Of a stretch of DNA of 64,000 nucleotides, positions 28,106 through 37,707 are shown one piece after another. Under the pieces are notes generated by a model that saw only the letters and a list, made by a program, of their open reading frames with translations, was not told the DNA's origin and made no database searches. This DNA is from Luteitalea sp. (GTDB taxonomy: Bacteria > Acidobacteriota > Vicinamibacteria > Vicinamibacterales > Vicinamibacteraceae), in contig WHTT01000010.1 of NCBI GenBank assembly GCA_009377605.1, positions 44,619 to 108,618 of the forward strand, given 5' to 3'. Within the stretch, counting starts at the first letter, position 1, and each line of letters begins with the position of its first letter. The position numbers and the translations under genes are program-made.

Positions 28106-29038
28106 ATGGGGTGGGCCATGACGCGTTTCGGCAAGGGTCTACTGATTAGCCTCACCTGTTTCGCCGCCTGGGTCACTTCGGCCGATGTGGCTTCAGGGCA
28201 GTTCTGTACATCGACCCAAACATCGTGCGTGGCAGGGTGTACCACACCACCGCCTCCGCCAAACTGCGCGAGCGTATGCCGAGAACGGTGCGAGGGGAAG
28301 ATTTGGGATGGTGTACCGCCCAAATGGAGTTGCGGCGGTTCAGCGTGCCCGTACCCCAAGACGCAGCATACGTGGTCATGTTCCTGTGTGGCTAATCCTT
28401 GCCCTGACGAGTGTGGGTGTCCCGACGGAACACGCGAGGCTGCCGACCCCAAGTACGATGAGTGCGGATGTCCCACGAACTGTATTCCGCAGGAGTGTGG
28501 TGGTGAACAGTGCACACCAATAGTGGTCGTGCTGGAGCCGGGCCCGCTTCGTATGAGCAACCTGGAAGAAGGTGTCCTCTTCGACATCGCTTCTCGAGGG
28601 ACGATGGATCGTATCTCGTGGCCGGTGAACGCCGATCACGCGTGGCTCGCCATGGACCGCAATGGCAACGGGGTCATAGACGATGGCTCCGAATTGTTTG
28701 GCAATACTCGTGCGCTCGCCTCGGGCGCTTGGCCGAAGCACGGCTACGAGCTACTGGCCGAGCTGGATGCAAATGGAGATGGCAAAATCGATGCTTCCGA
28801 TCCAGAATTCGGGTCGCTGCGCCTCTGGCGAGACGCAGCACGAGATGGTGTCTGCGATTCGTCTGAGCTACACAGCCTTCCATCTGTCGGCATTGCATCC
28901 ATATCACTGGACTACCGCGGGCCACAGCGCACGGATCGGTGGGGAAACAAAGTGCTCTTTCGATCAATGGTCTCCGCTTTGGCACGACCACGCATACGCT
29001 TCGCGTACGATGTTGTTCCACTCCGAGAACGGCGTTAA
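28106..29038 (+). CDS. Secreted Cys-rich protein with EF-hand/dockerin-like calcium motifs
   Basis: The product is about 310 residues. A signal sequence (GLLISLTCFAAWVTSADVASG) is followed by a region of about 120 residues with some twenty cysteines (SCVAGCTTPPPPPNCASVC, CPDECGCPDG), likely disulfide-bonded. The C-terminal half has two calcium-loop sequences, DRNGNGVIDDGSELFG and DANGDGKIDASDPEFG. These are the type seen beside haemolysin-like and dockerin proteins. No catalytic motif is visible. The ATG at 28106 has GGAG nine bases upstream and begins just before the signal helix. It is followed, after 150 bases, by another secreted protein gene on the same strand. Confidence 0.75.
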   Translation: MGWAMTRFGKGLLISLTCFAAWVTSADVASGQFCTSTQTSCVAGCTTPPPPPNCASVCRERCEGKIWDGVPPKWSCGGSACPYPKTQHTWSCSCVANPCPDECGCPDGTREAADPKYDECGCPTNCIPQECGGEQCTPIVVVLEPGPLRMSNLEEGVLFDIASRGTMDRISWPVNADHAWLAMDRNGNGVIDDGSELFGNTRALASGAWPKHGYELLAELDANGDGKIDASDPEFGSLRLWRDAARDGVCDSSELHSLPSVGIASISLDYRGPQRTDRWGNKVLFRSMVSALARPRIRFAYDVVPLRERR

Positions 29039-29190
29039 CAGGGAAGTCGATGCTGTGGGTGACCGGGGCTTGCGCGTTTGTGCTTCGGAAGTACGCAGCA
29101 AGCACGAAAGCAGGCGTATAAATGACGAGCAGCCTTGATTCGATGAGATACTGGAAGGGCCATTTCATAGCGCCCCATACGAGGTGACTT

Positions 29191-31233
29191 GTGGTGCGTG
29201 CCATCCTCTTGGTTCTCGCGGTGACTTCCATGATGCTCGACCCTTCCGGTCCGGGAGAAAAGCGTGTCACCCTGCCGGCCTGGGTGTCCGGCGCTCGATG
29301 CGATGTGATGCAAGATGAGAAAGTGTTGCTCCGGCAAGAGGGGCACGAGCAGCGGTTCGAATGTAGCGACGAGTCGAAGTGGGTATCGTGCAATTTCGAC
29401 AACGCCGAACCCATCGACCTGCCGCTGGCGACTCTTTGTCGCGCGCGGGCCCTGCCCTTGTACGAAGCCGATACGCTGGTAGTGGAATCCGAAGAGGATG
29501 CCGAGTTGAAGATTGAGTGGTTGAATCTGAGCTGGGACGGTCCTGCGCCGATCGTCGCAACGCGTCAGATTACCTCGCAGGAGCAGACATCGATCCTTCT
29601 CTCGCGGCATCCGCAAAGGCTGATCCGCGTCTATCGGGAGGGTGCTTCACCTCTGACCGCGGCGTCGACAGATCTGCCGCGAGACCGTCCGTGGAGTTTA
29701 CCTGCACCGGTTGCAGGCGCTGAGATAGCCGTCGGCATCGAACAAGCGGAGGTTCGCCCGGAGCTTCTCCGGATTACCGGACCGTCGACACGAGCAGCCG
29801 TCATCGGGAACGCTTTTTTGCTGTCGTTGCCGGCCGTCTGGCCAGGCGATTACGTCGTGACACCGGTGTACGCGGGGGGAGTCGCTGGTCGACCACGAGC
29901 GGTCAGCGTCGCTGAGGGACAGTCCGAGCTCCTGACCATGCAGGCTGAGCGTGTAGGTGCGGTGCAGGCTGTTATCGACCAAACGCTCTGCGGCCGCGTG
30001 TCGGGCGGCGTCATGAAGATCACAACGCCGCGCTTCAGAGAGATCGCCCGCACTGCGCTCGCTGGCACCTGCAGTCAAGCGGTGGCCGGCCTTTCGCCTG
30101 GCGCGTATGAATTGTCCTTCGAGCATTCAGGCGGCATCGTCGCGAGGCAACCTTTGACGATAGCTGCTCAGCAGGTCACGTCTCTACGCATCGGAGGAGC
30201 ACGGGCCTATGGCGTGGTCCTTGTGAATGGACAACCCGCGCCGGGCGTGACCGTGGAGTTCACCGCGCAACCTCAGGATGACAGGATGCAGAACATCACG
30301 GCCGTTAGCGACGCCGCGGGTGGATACGAGGCGATTCTGCCTGAGCCAGGAACGTATCGAGTCCGATTTGAGCGGAAACGAGTGGAACTGATGGGGCAGG
30401 ACCAGCTTGCCACGATCAGCGCTGGCGACAATGCGCTCGATTGGTCCATTGAGGGTGGCACGCTCGAGGTTCACCTCAGGGGCCATGATCTTCACTGGCC
30501 CGTCGATGTGGTGTTGAGAAATGTACGGCCGACGGGGCCAGGAACCATTCGACTGGGTGTGGAGGTCACAGAGTCGCAGGACTTGCCGCTTGTGGTAGAA
30601 GGCTTGGGCTTTGGATCCTTTGAAGTCCAAGCGCGCGAGCGGCAGAGCGCGTCCGCGCAACGCCAGAAGTCATCTTCCTATCAAACTATCACTCTCGATG
30701 AACAAGAACACACGGCGACTGTGACGCTGGAGCTTCGAGAATACAACAGCACCCTGGTGCTTCGGGATGCCGCCGATAATCCCATTAGCGGGGCACGCGT
30801 GTGGTCTTGGGACGCGGAATGGGACGAGGTGGCACGTGGAAGCTATTCACAGGAAGGCGCCTCCCCTGGTGATCAACTGAGCATTCGAGCAGAAGGCTTC
30901 ATGCCGACTTGCAGGCGCGTCACGAGCGAAGGTGAGACGATCGTCACACTCGAGCGAGGGGCTCCCGTCGAAGTCGTCTTTGCCGGCTATGGCGCGCTAA
31001 CAGAACCCGCGGGCCTAGTCAGATGGCCCGGTACGGACTGCCCAGTGCCACTCGAGGGCTTTGCCTACGTCCGAATCGGTGCTGGACAGCATGATGAAAT
31101 GAAGTTTGCCTTTCCAGGGTTTCCGCGTTCAGCCGAGATATGGCATAGCGTTGATGATTTTTACCCCCGTCATTGGGAGAGGATCTACGTCGGACCAGAT
31201 GGCGCAGCGCGCGTCGACCAGGCCAAACAATGA
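29191..31233 (+). CDS. Exported protein with carboxypeptidase-regulatory-like domains
   Basis: The 680-residue protein opens with a short hydrophobic export signal (RAILLVLAVTSMML). It is then almost entirely beta-rich. A carboxypeptidase-regulatory-like (CNA-B-type) module is clear around residues 330-400 (GVVLVNGQPAPGVTVEF, DAAGGYEAILPEPGTYRVRF). A second such unit, near LVLRDAADNPISGARVW, lies toward the C-terminus. No enzyme motif is present; these modules usually serve adhesion or scaffolding on the surface. Two GTG codons stand in tandem at the start; the second (29194) is better spaced from GAGGTG. It is convergent with the NamZ-like gene, 41 bases away. Confidence 0.75.
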   Translation: MVRAILLVLAVTSMMLDPSGPGEKRVTLPAWVSGARCDVMQDEKVLLRQEGHEQRFECSDESKWVSCNFDNAEPIDLPLATLCRARALPLYEADTLVVESEEDAELKIEWLNLSWDGPAPIVATRQITSQEQTSILLSRHPQRLIRVYREGASPLTAASTDLPRDRPWSLPAPVAGAEIAVGIEQAEVRPELLRITGPSTRAAVIGNAFLLSLPAVWPGDYVVTPVYAGGVAGRPRAVSVAEGQSELLTMQAERVGAVQAVIDQTLCGRVSGGVMKITTPRFREIARTALAGTCSQAVAGLSPGAYELSFEHSGGIVARQPLTIAAQQVTSLRIGGARAYGVVLVNGQPAPGVTVEFTAQPQDDRMQNITAVSDAAGGYEAILPEPGTYRVRFERKRVELMGQDQLATISAGDNALDWSIEGGTLEVHLRGHDLHWPVDVVLRNVRPTGPGTIRLGVEVTESQDLPLVVEGLGFGSFEVQARERQSASAQRQKSSSYQTITLDEQEHTATVTLELREYNSTLVLRDAADNPISGARVWSWDAEWDEVARGSYSQEGASPGDQLSIRAEGFMPTCRRVTSEGETIVTLERGAPVEVVFAGYGALTEPAGLVRWPGTDCPVPLEGFAYVRIGAGQHDEMKFAFPGFPRSAEIWHSVDDFYPRHWERIYVGPDGAARVDQAKQ

Positions 31234-31274
31234 GGCAGGCCCACTCCGAGCGCTCGATTCGCCGATGGAGTAGC

Positions 31275-32510
31275 TCAGGGATAGAGCAGGAACGGTTTGC
31301 GGGTCTCGAGGAACTCCGTGGCCTGCTGGTCCCAATCCTCGAGGAGGGACAGGAGCCGACCCTCTTCGATAGCAAGCCTCACCCTGTCCGAGCCCGTGAG
31401 GCGATCGATCGTGGCGCCCCAAGCGAAGTCATGCGGGTGCTGCCTCCGGATCTGGTCGATGAGCAGGAGCGACGTACGGACCGGTCTGTACGCCTGCCGG
31501 TCCGTGATGACGAAGCGGATAGCGGGGATCGTCTGTCCAGGGAACTTGGCAGCCGAGTGTGCCACAGGCATCGTGATCGCCTCGAAGCGGATACCTGGAA
31601 GCTGCATCTCGTTCATCAGCTTGACCACGTCCGGTGCGTTCAGCCACGAAGCCCCGATCTGCTCGAAGGGGCTGTCCGTGCCCCGGCCCTCTGTCAGGTT
31701 CGTGCCTTCGAAGTAGACGGATCCCGGATAGCTCTCCAACGCGGCCAGCGAGCGAAGGTTCGGCGAGGGGTTCACCCAGGGCAGTCCGGTCTGGTCGAAC
31801 CATTGTGAGCGCCGCCAGTTCGCGACCCGTACGACGATCAGATCCGCACCGAGTCCGTGCCTCTGCTTGAACAACGTGGCCAGCTCGCCGACCGTCATCC
31901 CGTGACGTGCTGGGATGGGGTACATTCCTACGAAGGATTTGAACTTGGGGTCCAGCAGGGCCCCTTCGACGATCTCCCCCCCAATTGGATTGGGTCGATC
32001 GAGGACGACGAACGGAATCTTCTTGTTCGCCGCCGCCTGCATCGACAGGGCCATGGTCGAGACGTAGGTCCACGTGCGACTCCCCACCTCCTGGAGGTCG
32101 TAGACCAGAACGTCCACGTCCTTCAGCATCTGTGGCGTGGGACCGCGATCCTCGGCGATATAGAGAGAAAAGATCGGAATGCCCGTCTTGGGATCGGCCT
32201 CTTCGACGATCTTCACACCCGCCTCGACGTCGCCCCGAATGCCGTGCTCCGGCGCGAGGAGCGCCACCAGCTTCAAATCTTTGTGCTGTGCGATCAGATC
32301 GACGTCGGAGGTCCTCGACCGGTCGATCCCGGTGTGGTTGGTGATGAGTCCGACCCGCTTGCCGTGCAGCGCGGGAGGCAGGTCGGCAAGGAAGACCTCA
32401 ATGCCCGGGTGAACCGCCCCGAGCAGCGGATCAGCAAGCGGCGTCGGGGCTTGGGCGGTCCTCGGCGCGCAGGACGCAAGCAGCAACAGAGCAGGAAGGA
32501 AGACTCTCAT
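31275..32510 (-). CDS. namZ: NamZ/DUF1343-like exo-beta-N-acetylmuramidase lipoprotein
   Basis: The 411-residue protein has a lipobox near the N-terminus (LLLLASCAP), so it should be a lipoprotein. The body matches DUF1343, whose characterised member NamZ removes N-acetylmuramic acid from peptidoglycan fragments. Motifs include VGLITNHTGIDRSR, LLAPEHGIRGDVEAGV, LVYDLQEVGSRTWTYVSTM and FVVLDRPNPIGG. The glutamate in APEHG and the aspartate in YDLQ are typical family positions. A role in cell-wall recycling is inferred from the family. It is divergently arranged with the amidohydrolase gene across 171 bases. Confidence 0.9.
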   Translation of the reverse strand: MRVFLPALLLLASCAPRTAQAPTPLADPLLGAVHPGIEVFLADLPPALHGKRVGLITNHTGIDRSRTSDVDLIAQHKDLKLVALLAPEHGIRGDVEAGVKIVEEADPKTGIPIFSLYIAEDRGPTPQMLKDVDVLVYDLQEVGSRTWTYVSTMALSMQAAANKKIPFVVLDRPNPIGGEIVEGALLDPKFKSFVGMYPIPARHGMTVGELATLFKQRHGLGADLIVVRVANWRRSQWFDQTGLPWVNPSPNLRSLAALESYPGSVYFEGTNLTEGRGTDSPFEQIGASWLNAPDVVKLMNEMQLPGIRFEAITMPVAHSAAKFPGQTIPAIRFVITDRQAYRPVRTSLLLIDQIRRQHPHDFAWGATIDRLTGSDRVRLAIEEGRLLSLLEDWDQQATEFLETRKPFLLYP

Positions 32511-32681
32511 CGTCTCTCGTGATCGTCAGGAACGGAAGGATAACGATACTATGTCGCTGATTTGAGGGCTCGCACGATTGCAGGTAGCCTATAGGACAGT
32601 ATGGGATGGAGCCCTGGAGCGTTCCGCTCTGCGGCCAGCACTGCCGGATGGAGAACGTTGACGCCAATTGGAGGATCTGCC

Positions 32682-34424
32682 ATGCCAAGCGCGCGGAGAG
32701 CGAGTGGGTTGCCTACGATCGCAGTGACTCTGGTGGTACTTGCGATCGCGTTCTCCGCCGTGGTCGTGGGGCAGCAGCAGGCCAGCGCAGATCTCATCCT
32801 GTTTGGCGCGCGCGTGTGGACCGGTGATGCCGACCGCCCGTGGGCCGAGGCGATTGCCATTCAGGGGCGCAAGATTGTTGCCGTTGACGGTGAGGAGGTG
32901 TTCCGCTTCCGCGGACCCAAGACGCGCGTCCTCCATTTGAACGGCCGGTTCATCGTACCTGGGTTCATCGACAGCCATACCCACTTCGACCGCGCGGGTC
33001 GGCTGCTCCTGGGCGTGGACCTGCTCGACGTCTCGGACGAGGCGCAGCTCGTCGAGCGCGTGCGCGAGGCACGGGACCGGCTACCCAAGGGCGCATGGCT
33101 CCTGGATGGCGACTGGGGGGCGTACGACGTATGGGAGCGGGGATCCGTGGGGCGCGGCAGACCGCGATCCGAGAAGCAAGGCGGGTTTCGTCCGGACCGC
33201 TTCGCGATCGACGAGATCACTCCTGACACACCGGTGCTGCTGTCGAAGTGGGATGAGTCACTGTATCTCGCGAACGGGAGAGCGCTCGCGCTTGCCAAGG
33301 CTTCGTGCGAGTGGGAAGGCGTCGAGTGCGACGCCAAGCAGCAGATGACGGGCCGTCTCAGCCCCGAGGCCGCAGCGCGCATCCGCCGCCTCGTACCGGC
33401 GCCCTCCCTCCAGCAGCGATTGGACGAGGCGCGCGCGGCGATGGCCCAATTGCGACGCTACGGCGTGACCACCATCCATGACAACACGTCGCCGCCCGCG
33501 CTCCAGGTGTTTCGTTGGCTGCGCTCATCGGGTGAGCTGACGGTTCGCGTGTACGCACGACCACGGCTCGACGAGTGGTACGAGGCGAGCAAGAAGGGCG
33601 ACAAGCTCGAGCCCGGTGACGACTGGATCAGGTTTGGCGGTCTCAAAGGATTCGTCGACGGCATCATGGGCAACTCGTCTGCGCGCTTCTACGAGCCGTA
33701 CGAGACGACCGGTGAGCGCGGCAGTTGGCGAGAGATGATGCAGCCGCGCGACAGGATGCTGTCGCTGTTGCTGGCGGCGGATGCCTCTGACCTTTCGCCG
33801 CAGGTGCATGCCATTGGTGACGAAGCCATCGACGTGCTACTCGACCTGTTCGAAGAGGTGGTGCGCACCAATGGGTCGAAGCCGCGGCGGTTTCGCGTGA
33901 TCCATGCCCAGGTGCTGCGCGACGCGAAGGTCGCGGCGCGCATGGCGCGCCTTGGTGTGATCGCCGAGGTCCAGCCGTATCATGCGATTGACGATATGCG
34001 CTGGATGGAGGAGCGCATCGGCCGCCGGGCGCGCGGGGCGTACGCCTTCCGGACGCTCAAGGACGCCGGTGTGCGGCTCGGCTTCGGCAGCGATTGGCCG
34101 GGCACGAATGCCTCTCGGTACTCCGCGAGTCCCCTGCACGGCATTTACGCGGCGGTCACCCGGCAGTCACTCGATGGCCGGCCACGCGGTGGGTGGTTTC
34201 CTCAAGAGCGGATTGACGTCGAGACGGCTCTCCGCGCCTACACGGTGAACAACGCGTGGGCGGCGGGCGAGGAGGCCGTGAAGGGCTCGATCACCGCGGG
34301 CAAGCTCGCGGATCTCGTCGTGCTCGACCAAGATCCGTTCGAGGTGGAGTCCTCGGAGCTCAAGGACATCAAGGTCCTCTACACGATTCTCGACGGCCGC
34401 ATCGTCCACCAGGCAGGCAAGTGA
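32682..34424 (+). CDS. Exported amidohydrolase (Amidohydrolase_3 / YtcJ-like)
   Basis: The product is about 580 residues. The start is set at the ATG with GGAGG seven bases upstream; it then begins with a signal-type helix (TIAVTLVVLAIAFSAVVVG). The metal-dependent hydrolase barrel shows FIDSHTHFD, KGFVDGIMGNSSA, HAIGDEAIDVLLDLFE, FRVIHAQVLR and FGSDWPGTNAS, the series that marks the YtcJ-like amidohydrolase_3 group. The C-terminal beta-sandwich closes with KLADLVVLDQDPF. Substrate is not predictable. A weak and then a strong terminator-like hairpin follow. Confidence 0.88.
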   Translation: MPSARRASGLPTIAVTLVVLAIAFSAVVVGQQQASADLILFGARVWTGDADRPWAEAIAIQGRKIVAVDGEEVFRFRGPKTRVLHLNGRFIVPGFIDSHTHFDRAGRLLLGVDLLDVSDEAQLVERVREARDRLPKGAWLLDGDWGAYDVWERGSVGRGRPRSEKQGGFRPDRFAIDEITPDTPVLLSKWDESLYLANGRALALAKASCEWEGVECDAKQQMTGRLSPEAAARIRRLVPAPSLQQRLDEARAAMAQLRRYGVTTIHDNTSPPALQVFRWLRSSGELTVRVYARPRLDEWYEASKKGDKLEPGDDWIRFGGLKGFVDGIMGNSSARFYEPYETTGERGSWREMMQPRDRMLSLLLAADASDLSPQVHAIGDEAIDVLLDLFEEVVRTNGSKPRRFRVIHAQVLRDAKVAARMARLGVIAEVQPYHAIDDMRWMEERIGRRARGAYAFRTLKDAGVRLGFGSDWPGTNASRYSASPLHGIYAAVTRQSLDGRPRGGWFPQERIDVETALRAYTVNNAWAAGEEAVKGSITAGKLADLVVLDQDPFEVESSELKDIKVLYTILDGRIVHQAGK

Positions 34425-34454
34425 GAACCGGCGTCGAGACGCTGCTCCTCGACC

Positions 34455-34484
34455 AGAGCGCCGTGGCGGCTCTTTTTTCTTTTT
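34455..34484 (+). terminator. Likely terminator of the amidohydrolase gene
   Basis: A five-base stem AGAGC...GCTCT with a nine-base loop (34455-34473) is followed by an interrupted T run (TTTTTTCTTTTTC). It begins 31 bases after the stop. The stem is short but the T tract is strong. Confidence 0.55.
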
Positions 34485-34563
34485 CTCACGCACGACCCTA
34501 ATGTCGCTTCCTGCAGTAGCCGATACAGGGTAGGGGGCTAACGCCTCCCACTCCCCCTTCTCG

Positions 34564-34596
34564 GCCCCGGTTCCGCACAGAGCCGGGGCTCTTTTT
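34564..34596 (+). terminator. Intrinsic terminator, second in tandem
   Basis: GCCCCGG (34564-34570) pairs with CCGGGGC (34583-34589) and is followed by TCTTTTTG. It lies between the amidohydrolase and the convergent sigma54 regulator, backing up the first terminator. Confidence 0.65.
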
Positions 34597-34660
34597 GTCT
34601 TTTGACCCCAGTAGATCGTGCATCGGCTGACCACTGACCACTGGCCACTGACCACTGCTT

Positions 34661-37477
34661 TTAAGAGGTTGGCGGCTCGTCGGCAATCTCGGCCGACGGC
34701 TCGTCCAGCGGCGACCAGCGGTCCTCGCCGTCGCGCTTGATGCCGAGGCGGCGGCGCTTCATGAGAAAGCCGCGGCGGGTCACACCGAGTTGACGGGCGG
34801 CGGCAGCAAAGGAACCGCGCGAGGCCTCGAGGGCATGCGCAATCATCGCACGCTCGAGCTGCTCGATTGCATGGTTGAGCGGCTGATTCAAGCGCAAGCG
34901 GACCTCGTGGCCACCGGCGGCACGTGCCGCACCGGTCTTTCGCGCTTCGAGGATCTCCGGCGTCAGCATATCCGGGGTGACGGTCTCGCCCGGAGCGGAG
35001 AGGGACACCGCGCGGCGGACTTCGTTGGCGAGCTGCCGGACATTGCCGGGCCAGTCGTACAACAAGAAGTACTCCATGACTTCGTCTGACAGCGCGGGCA
35101 CGGGCCTCCGGAGCTCGGTGGTTTGCACGCGCGCGAAATGCTGGACCAGCGCGGGGATTTCCTCCGGGCGCTCTCGAAGGGGAGGGATGATGATGCGGCA
35201 GACGTTCAACCGGTAGTAGAGATCCTCTCGAAAGCGGCCGGCGCGGAGTAACTCGTTCAGTGGGGCATTGGTTGCGGCAATCACGCGCACGTTGGTGGCG
35301 ACCGGCTGTGTGCGCCCAAGTGGATGGATCTCGCCGCTCTCGAGAAAGCGTAAGAGCTTTGGCTGGATCTCTGCGGTCATCTCGCCAATCTCATCGAGAA
35401 ACAGCGTGCCGCCGTCCGCGCCGCGAATCACACCGGGGAAGTCCTCTTGCGCACCGGTGAATGCGCCTCGACGATAGCCGAAGAGTTGACTGTCGAGCAT
35501 GTCGCGAGAGACGGCCGTGCAGTTGAACGGCACGAACGGGCCGCTGCTACAGTTCGAGAGGCGGTGAATCTCGCGTGCAATCACTTCCTTGCCGGTGCCG
35601 GTCTCGCCGAGCAGGAGCACCGGCAGGTCGGTCGGGGCCATGCGGCGCGCGCCGTCGAGCACTTCATGCATGGCGGGCGCGATGAAGATCCCTCGAGTAT
35701 CGGCGAGCTGTTCCTCGATCGGCCAGAGGGACGAGCGCAGCCGCTCCTCGCGGGCGGCCGCGTCGAGGCGCGCGGCGGCGCGTGCGAGACGGCAGAGACT
35801 GACCACCGACGTGTGATCCTCGAGCGTGTCGTGTGGAATCACTTCGAGCTCCAACGCGCCGTCGTGGTCACGTCGCAGCGGCACCGCTGGGACGCTGGAC
35901 CTCTTCCAGGCTCGCTCGTCCGCAACGGCGCCGATCGATTGCACGGTGCGCGGTACGCCACGAGGGGAGCGACGAACCAGACGTGCGGCGTGAGCCACGC
36001 CGAGCGTCTCGAGCAGGGCGAGGGTCTCTTCTCCGAGCAATGCCGGGCGGGATGCGGTAGCGAACAGATGGGCGGCTGCAGTCAGCATCTCCGTGCCGGA
36101 GGAACGGAGCGCGGACGCTGCATCGCGCGCTGGATCGGTCTCGACAGCAGCCGTTGGTTGCAAGGCTGCTGCGTGCTCGCGCTCCGCCTCGCGCAGCGCC
36201 GGGACATCGCGCACCGAGCGAAGGATGCGGACCGTGCGTTGGAAGCCGAGCTCCGCGGCTGCGGGCTGCCCGAGCTCGGCGAGGAGCTTGCTGCGAACGC
36301 GCTCCGCATCAGCGAGCACGCCAAGCGGCGCATCGTCCAACAACGTCAACGCGGTGATCAGTGCCTTGCTGGCTTCATCGGTCCGGCCGGCGCCGATGAG
36401 GGCTTGCGTGCGCAGCGACTGGAACTGTGCTCGCATCAGCCGGTCGGATCGCGGGGTGACTTCAGCAATGCCGTGATCAGCGACGCGGAGCGCTTCGTCG
36501 GGCCGGCCGACACGCAGCAGATATCGGGCACGTGTCAGTGAGATGTTGACGAGATTCCACGTCTTACGCGTTGGCTCAGAAGCAAGCGCATCGATTCTCG
36601 CGAATAGCTCGCCTGCCCCCTCCACATCCCCTTCGGCGAGACAGAGCTGTGCGGACGTGTCGAGCAGCGAGATCTGCACCTGCGGCAAATGTCCCGAAAA
36701 CTCAAGGCCGCGCGCGATATATTTGCGCGCTTCATCGAACCGTCCGAGCTGGAGAGTGATGAGCCCAAGGTTGCCGATGCAGGCGATCAAGGTTCTTGCT
36801 TGGCCAGAGCGCTCTGCATCGAGTAGGGCAGTCTGCGCCTCACTGAGCGCTTCTTCTAAGCTGCCGTCTAGCGCTGCTACACAGCATACGCCGACACCAA
36901 TGAAGGCACTGAGGACAAGGTTAGGGCTACCGATGAGTAGATCACGAGCGGCCAGAAAATGCCTCATCGACTCGTCTAAGGCCCCTCGTTTGCCCTCTAT
37001 TTGGCCGATCCACGCGTGTAGCCAGGCCGTTAGCTGTGGGTCGGCACAGCGAAGCACGAGCCGACGTGTCTCCGAAGCGAGGTTCTTGGCAGCTTGTGTA
37101 TCACCCAGATCATCGAGCGCCGAAAAGAGACGTAGGCGTGCCCGACAAGAAATGACTAAATCACCAGCGGAATCCGCGAGCTGAACCGAATGTCTGAGGT
37201 CGGAAAGAGCGTCTGGAATACGTGCTAAATTGAAGGCCGCTGTTCCGTGTATAAGATATGCGACGGCGAGTTCTTGGTCTTCAAGCTGCCCGCGTTTAAA
37301 CTCGCTTTGTAAACGGGTAATTGCTTCAGAGTTGCTTCCGGTTTGCTGCAGAAGGTCTGCGACTCCGAGGCGGGTCCTGAGGTCAGGCTTACTTAGTGCG
37401 CTCAATCTGCGCAGCGCAGCAAGAAGACGCCCTGACCTCAGATCACCACGAACGGATGGAGGGTATTCGTAGCCCAC
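34661..37477 (-). CDS. TPR-containing sigma54-dependent transcriptional activator
   Basis: The protein is 938 residues. The first 430 or so are helical TPR-like repeats (for example GQARTLIACIGNLGLITLQLGRFDEARKYI), followed by a GAF-like middle. The AAA+ core has Walker A GETGTGKE, the sigma54-contact loop GAFTGA, Walker B GGTLFLDEIGEM and the arginine-finger region REDLYYRLNV. A Fis-type helix-turn-helix (GSFAAAARQLGVTRRGFLMK) ends the protein. There is no receiver domain, so control is probably through the TPR/GAF part. The start is GTG. Its closest upstream neighbour, on the same strand, is the GTNWVW-repeat protease; the two may form a regulatory pair, but no consensus -24/-12 promoter was found there. 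Confidence 0.92.
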   Translation of the reverse strand: MGYEYPPSVRGDLRSGRLLAALRRLSALSKPDLRTRLGVADLLQQTGSNSEAITRLQSEFKRGQLEDQELAVAYLIHGTAAFNLARIPDALSDLRHSVQLADSAGDLVISCRARLRLFSALDDLGDTQAAKNLASETRRLVLRCADPQLTAWLHAWIGQIEGKRGALDESMRHFLAARDLLIGSPNLVLSAFIGVGVCCVAALDGSLEEALSEAQTALLDAERSGQARTLIACIGNLGLITLQLGRFDEARKYIARGLEFSGHLPQVQISLLDTSAQLCLAEGDVEGAGELFARIDALASEPTRKTWNLVNISLTRARYLLRVGRPDEALRVADHGIAEVTPRSDRLMRAQFQSLRTQALIGAGRTDEASKALITALTLLDDAPLGVLADAERVRSKLLAELGQPAAAELGFQRTVRILRSVRDVPALREAEREHAAALQPTAAVETDPARDAASALRSSGTEMLTAAAHLFATASRPALLGEETLALLETLGVAHAARLVRRSPRGVPRTVQSIGAVADERAWKRSSVPAVPLRRDHDGALELEVIPHDTLEDHTSVVSLCRLARAAARLDAAAREERLRSSLWPIEEQLADTRGIFIAPAMHEVLDGARRMAPTDLPVLLLGETGTGKEVIAREIHRLSNCSSGPFVPFNCTAVSRDMLDSQLFGYRRGAFTGAQEDFPGVIRGADGGTLFLDEIGEMTAEIQPKLLRFLESGEIHPLGRTQPVATNVRVIAATNAPLNELLRAGRFREDLYYRLNVCRIIIPPLRERPEEIPALVQHFARVQTTELRRPVPALSDEVMEYFLLYDWPGNVRQLANEVRRAVSLSAPGETVTPDMLTPEILEARKTGAARAAGGHEVRLRLNQPLNHAIEQLERAMIAHALEASRGSFAAAARQLGVTRRGFLMKRRRLGIKRDGEDRWSPLDEPSAEIADEPPTS

Positions 37478-37707
37478 GGGGAACCAGTACAGTACCGAGG
37501 CTTGTCACTCGTCAAAAATTGCCCCAGGATGCTCTGGCTCAACCCCTCATGTCAACCAATGTCCTGGCTGACAGACCGAGCTAGCGGAGTTCTAATGTGA
37601 ACGCGAAGGCCAAACCGTAGCGCAGAGCTCCCTGCCCTCGCCACCTACCCGCGCGGACGCCGCGCTGCCTTCGGTTTCACCAAGACGCTCCGCTAGTCAC
37701 CTCAAAC

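Noticed and set aside
34628..34657. Short ACCACTG tandem repeats between amidohydrolase and regulator
   Set aside because: A few irregular copies of seven or eight bases; no sign of function or mobility.
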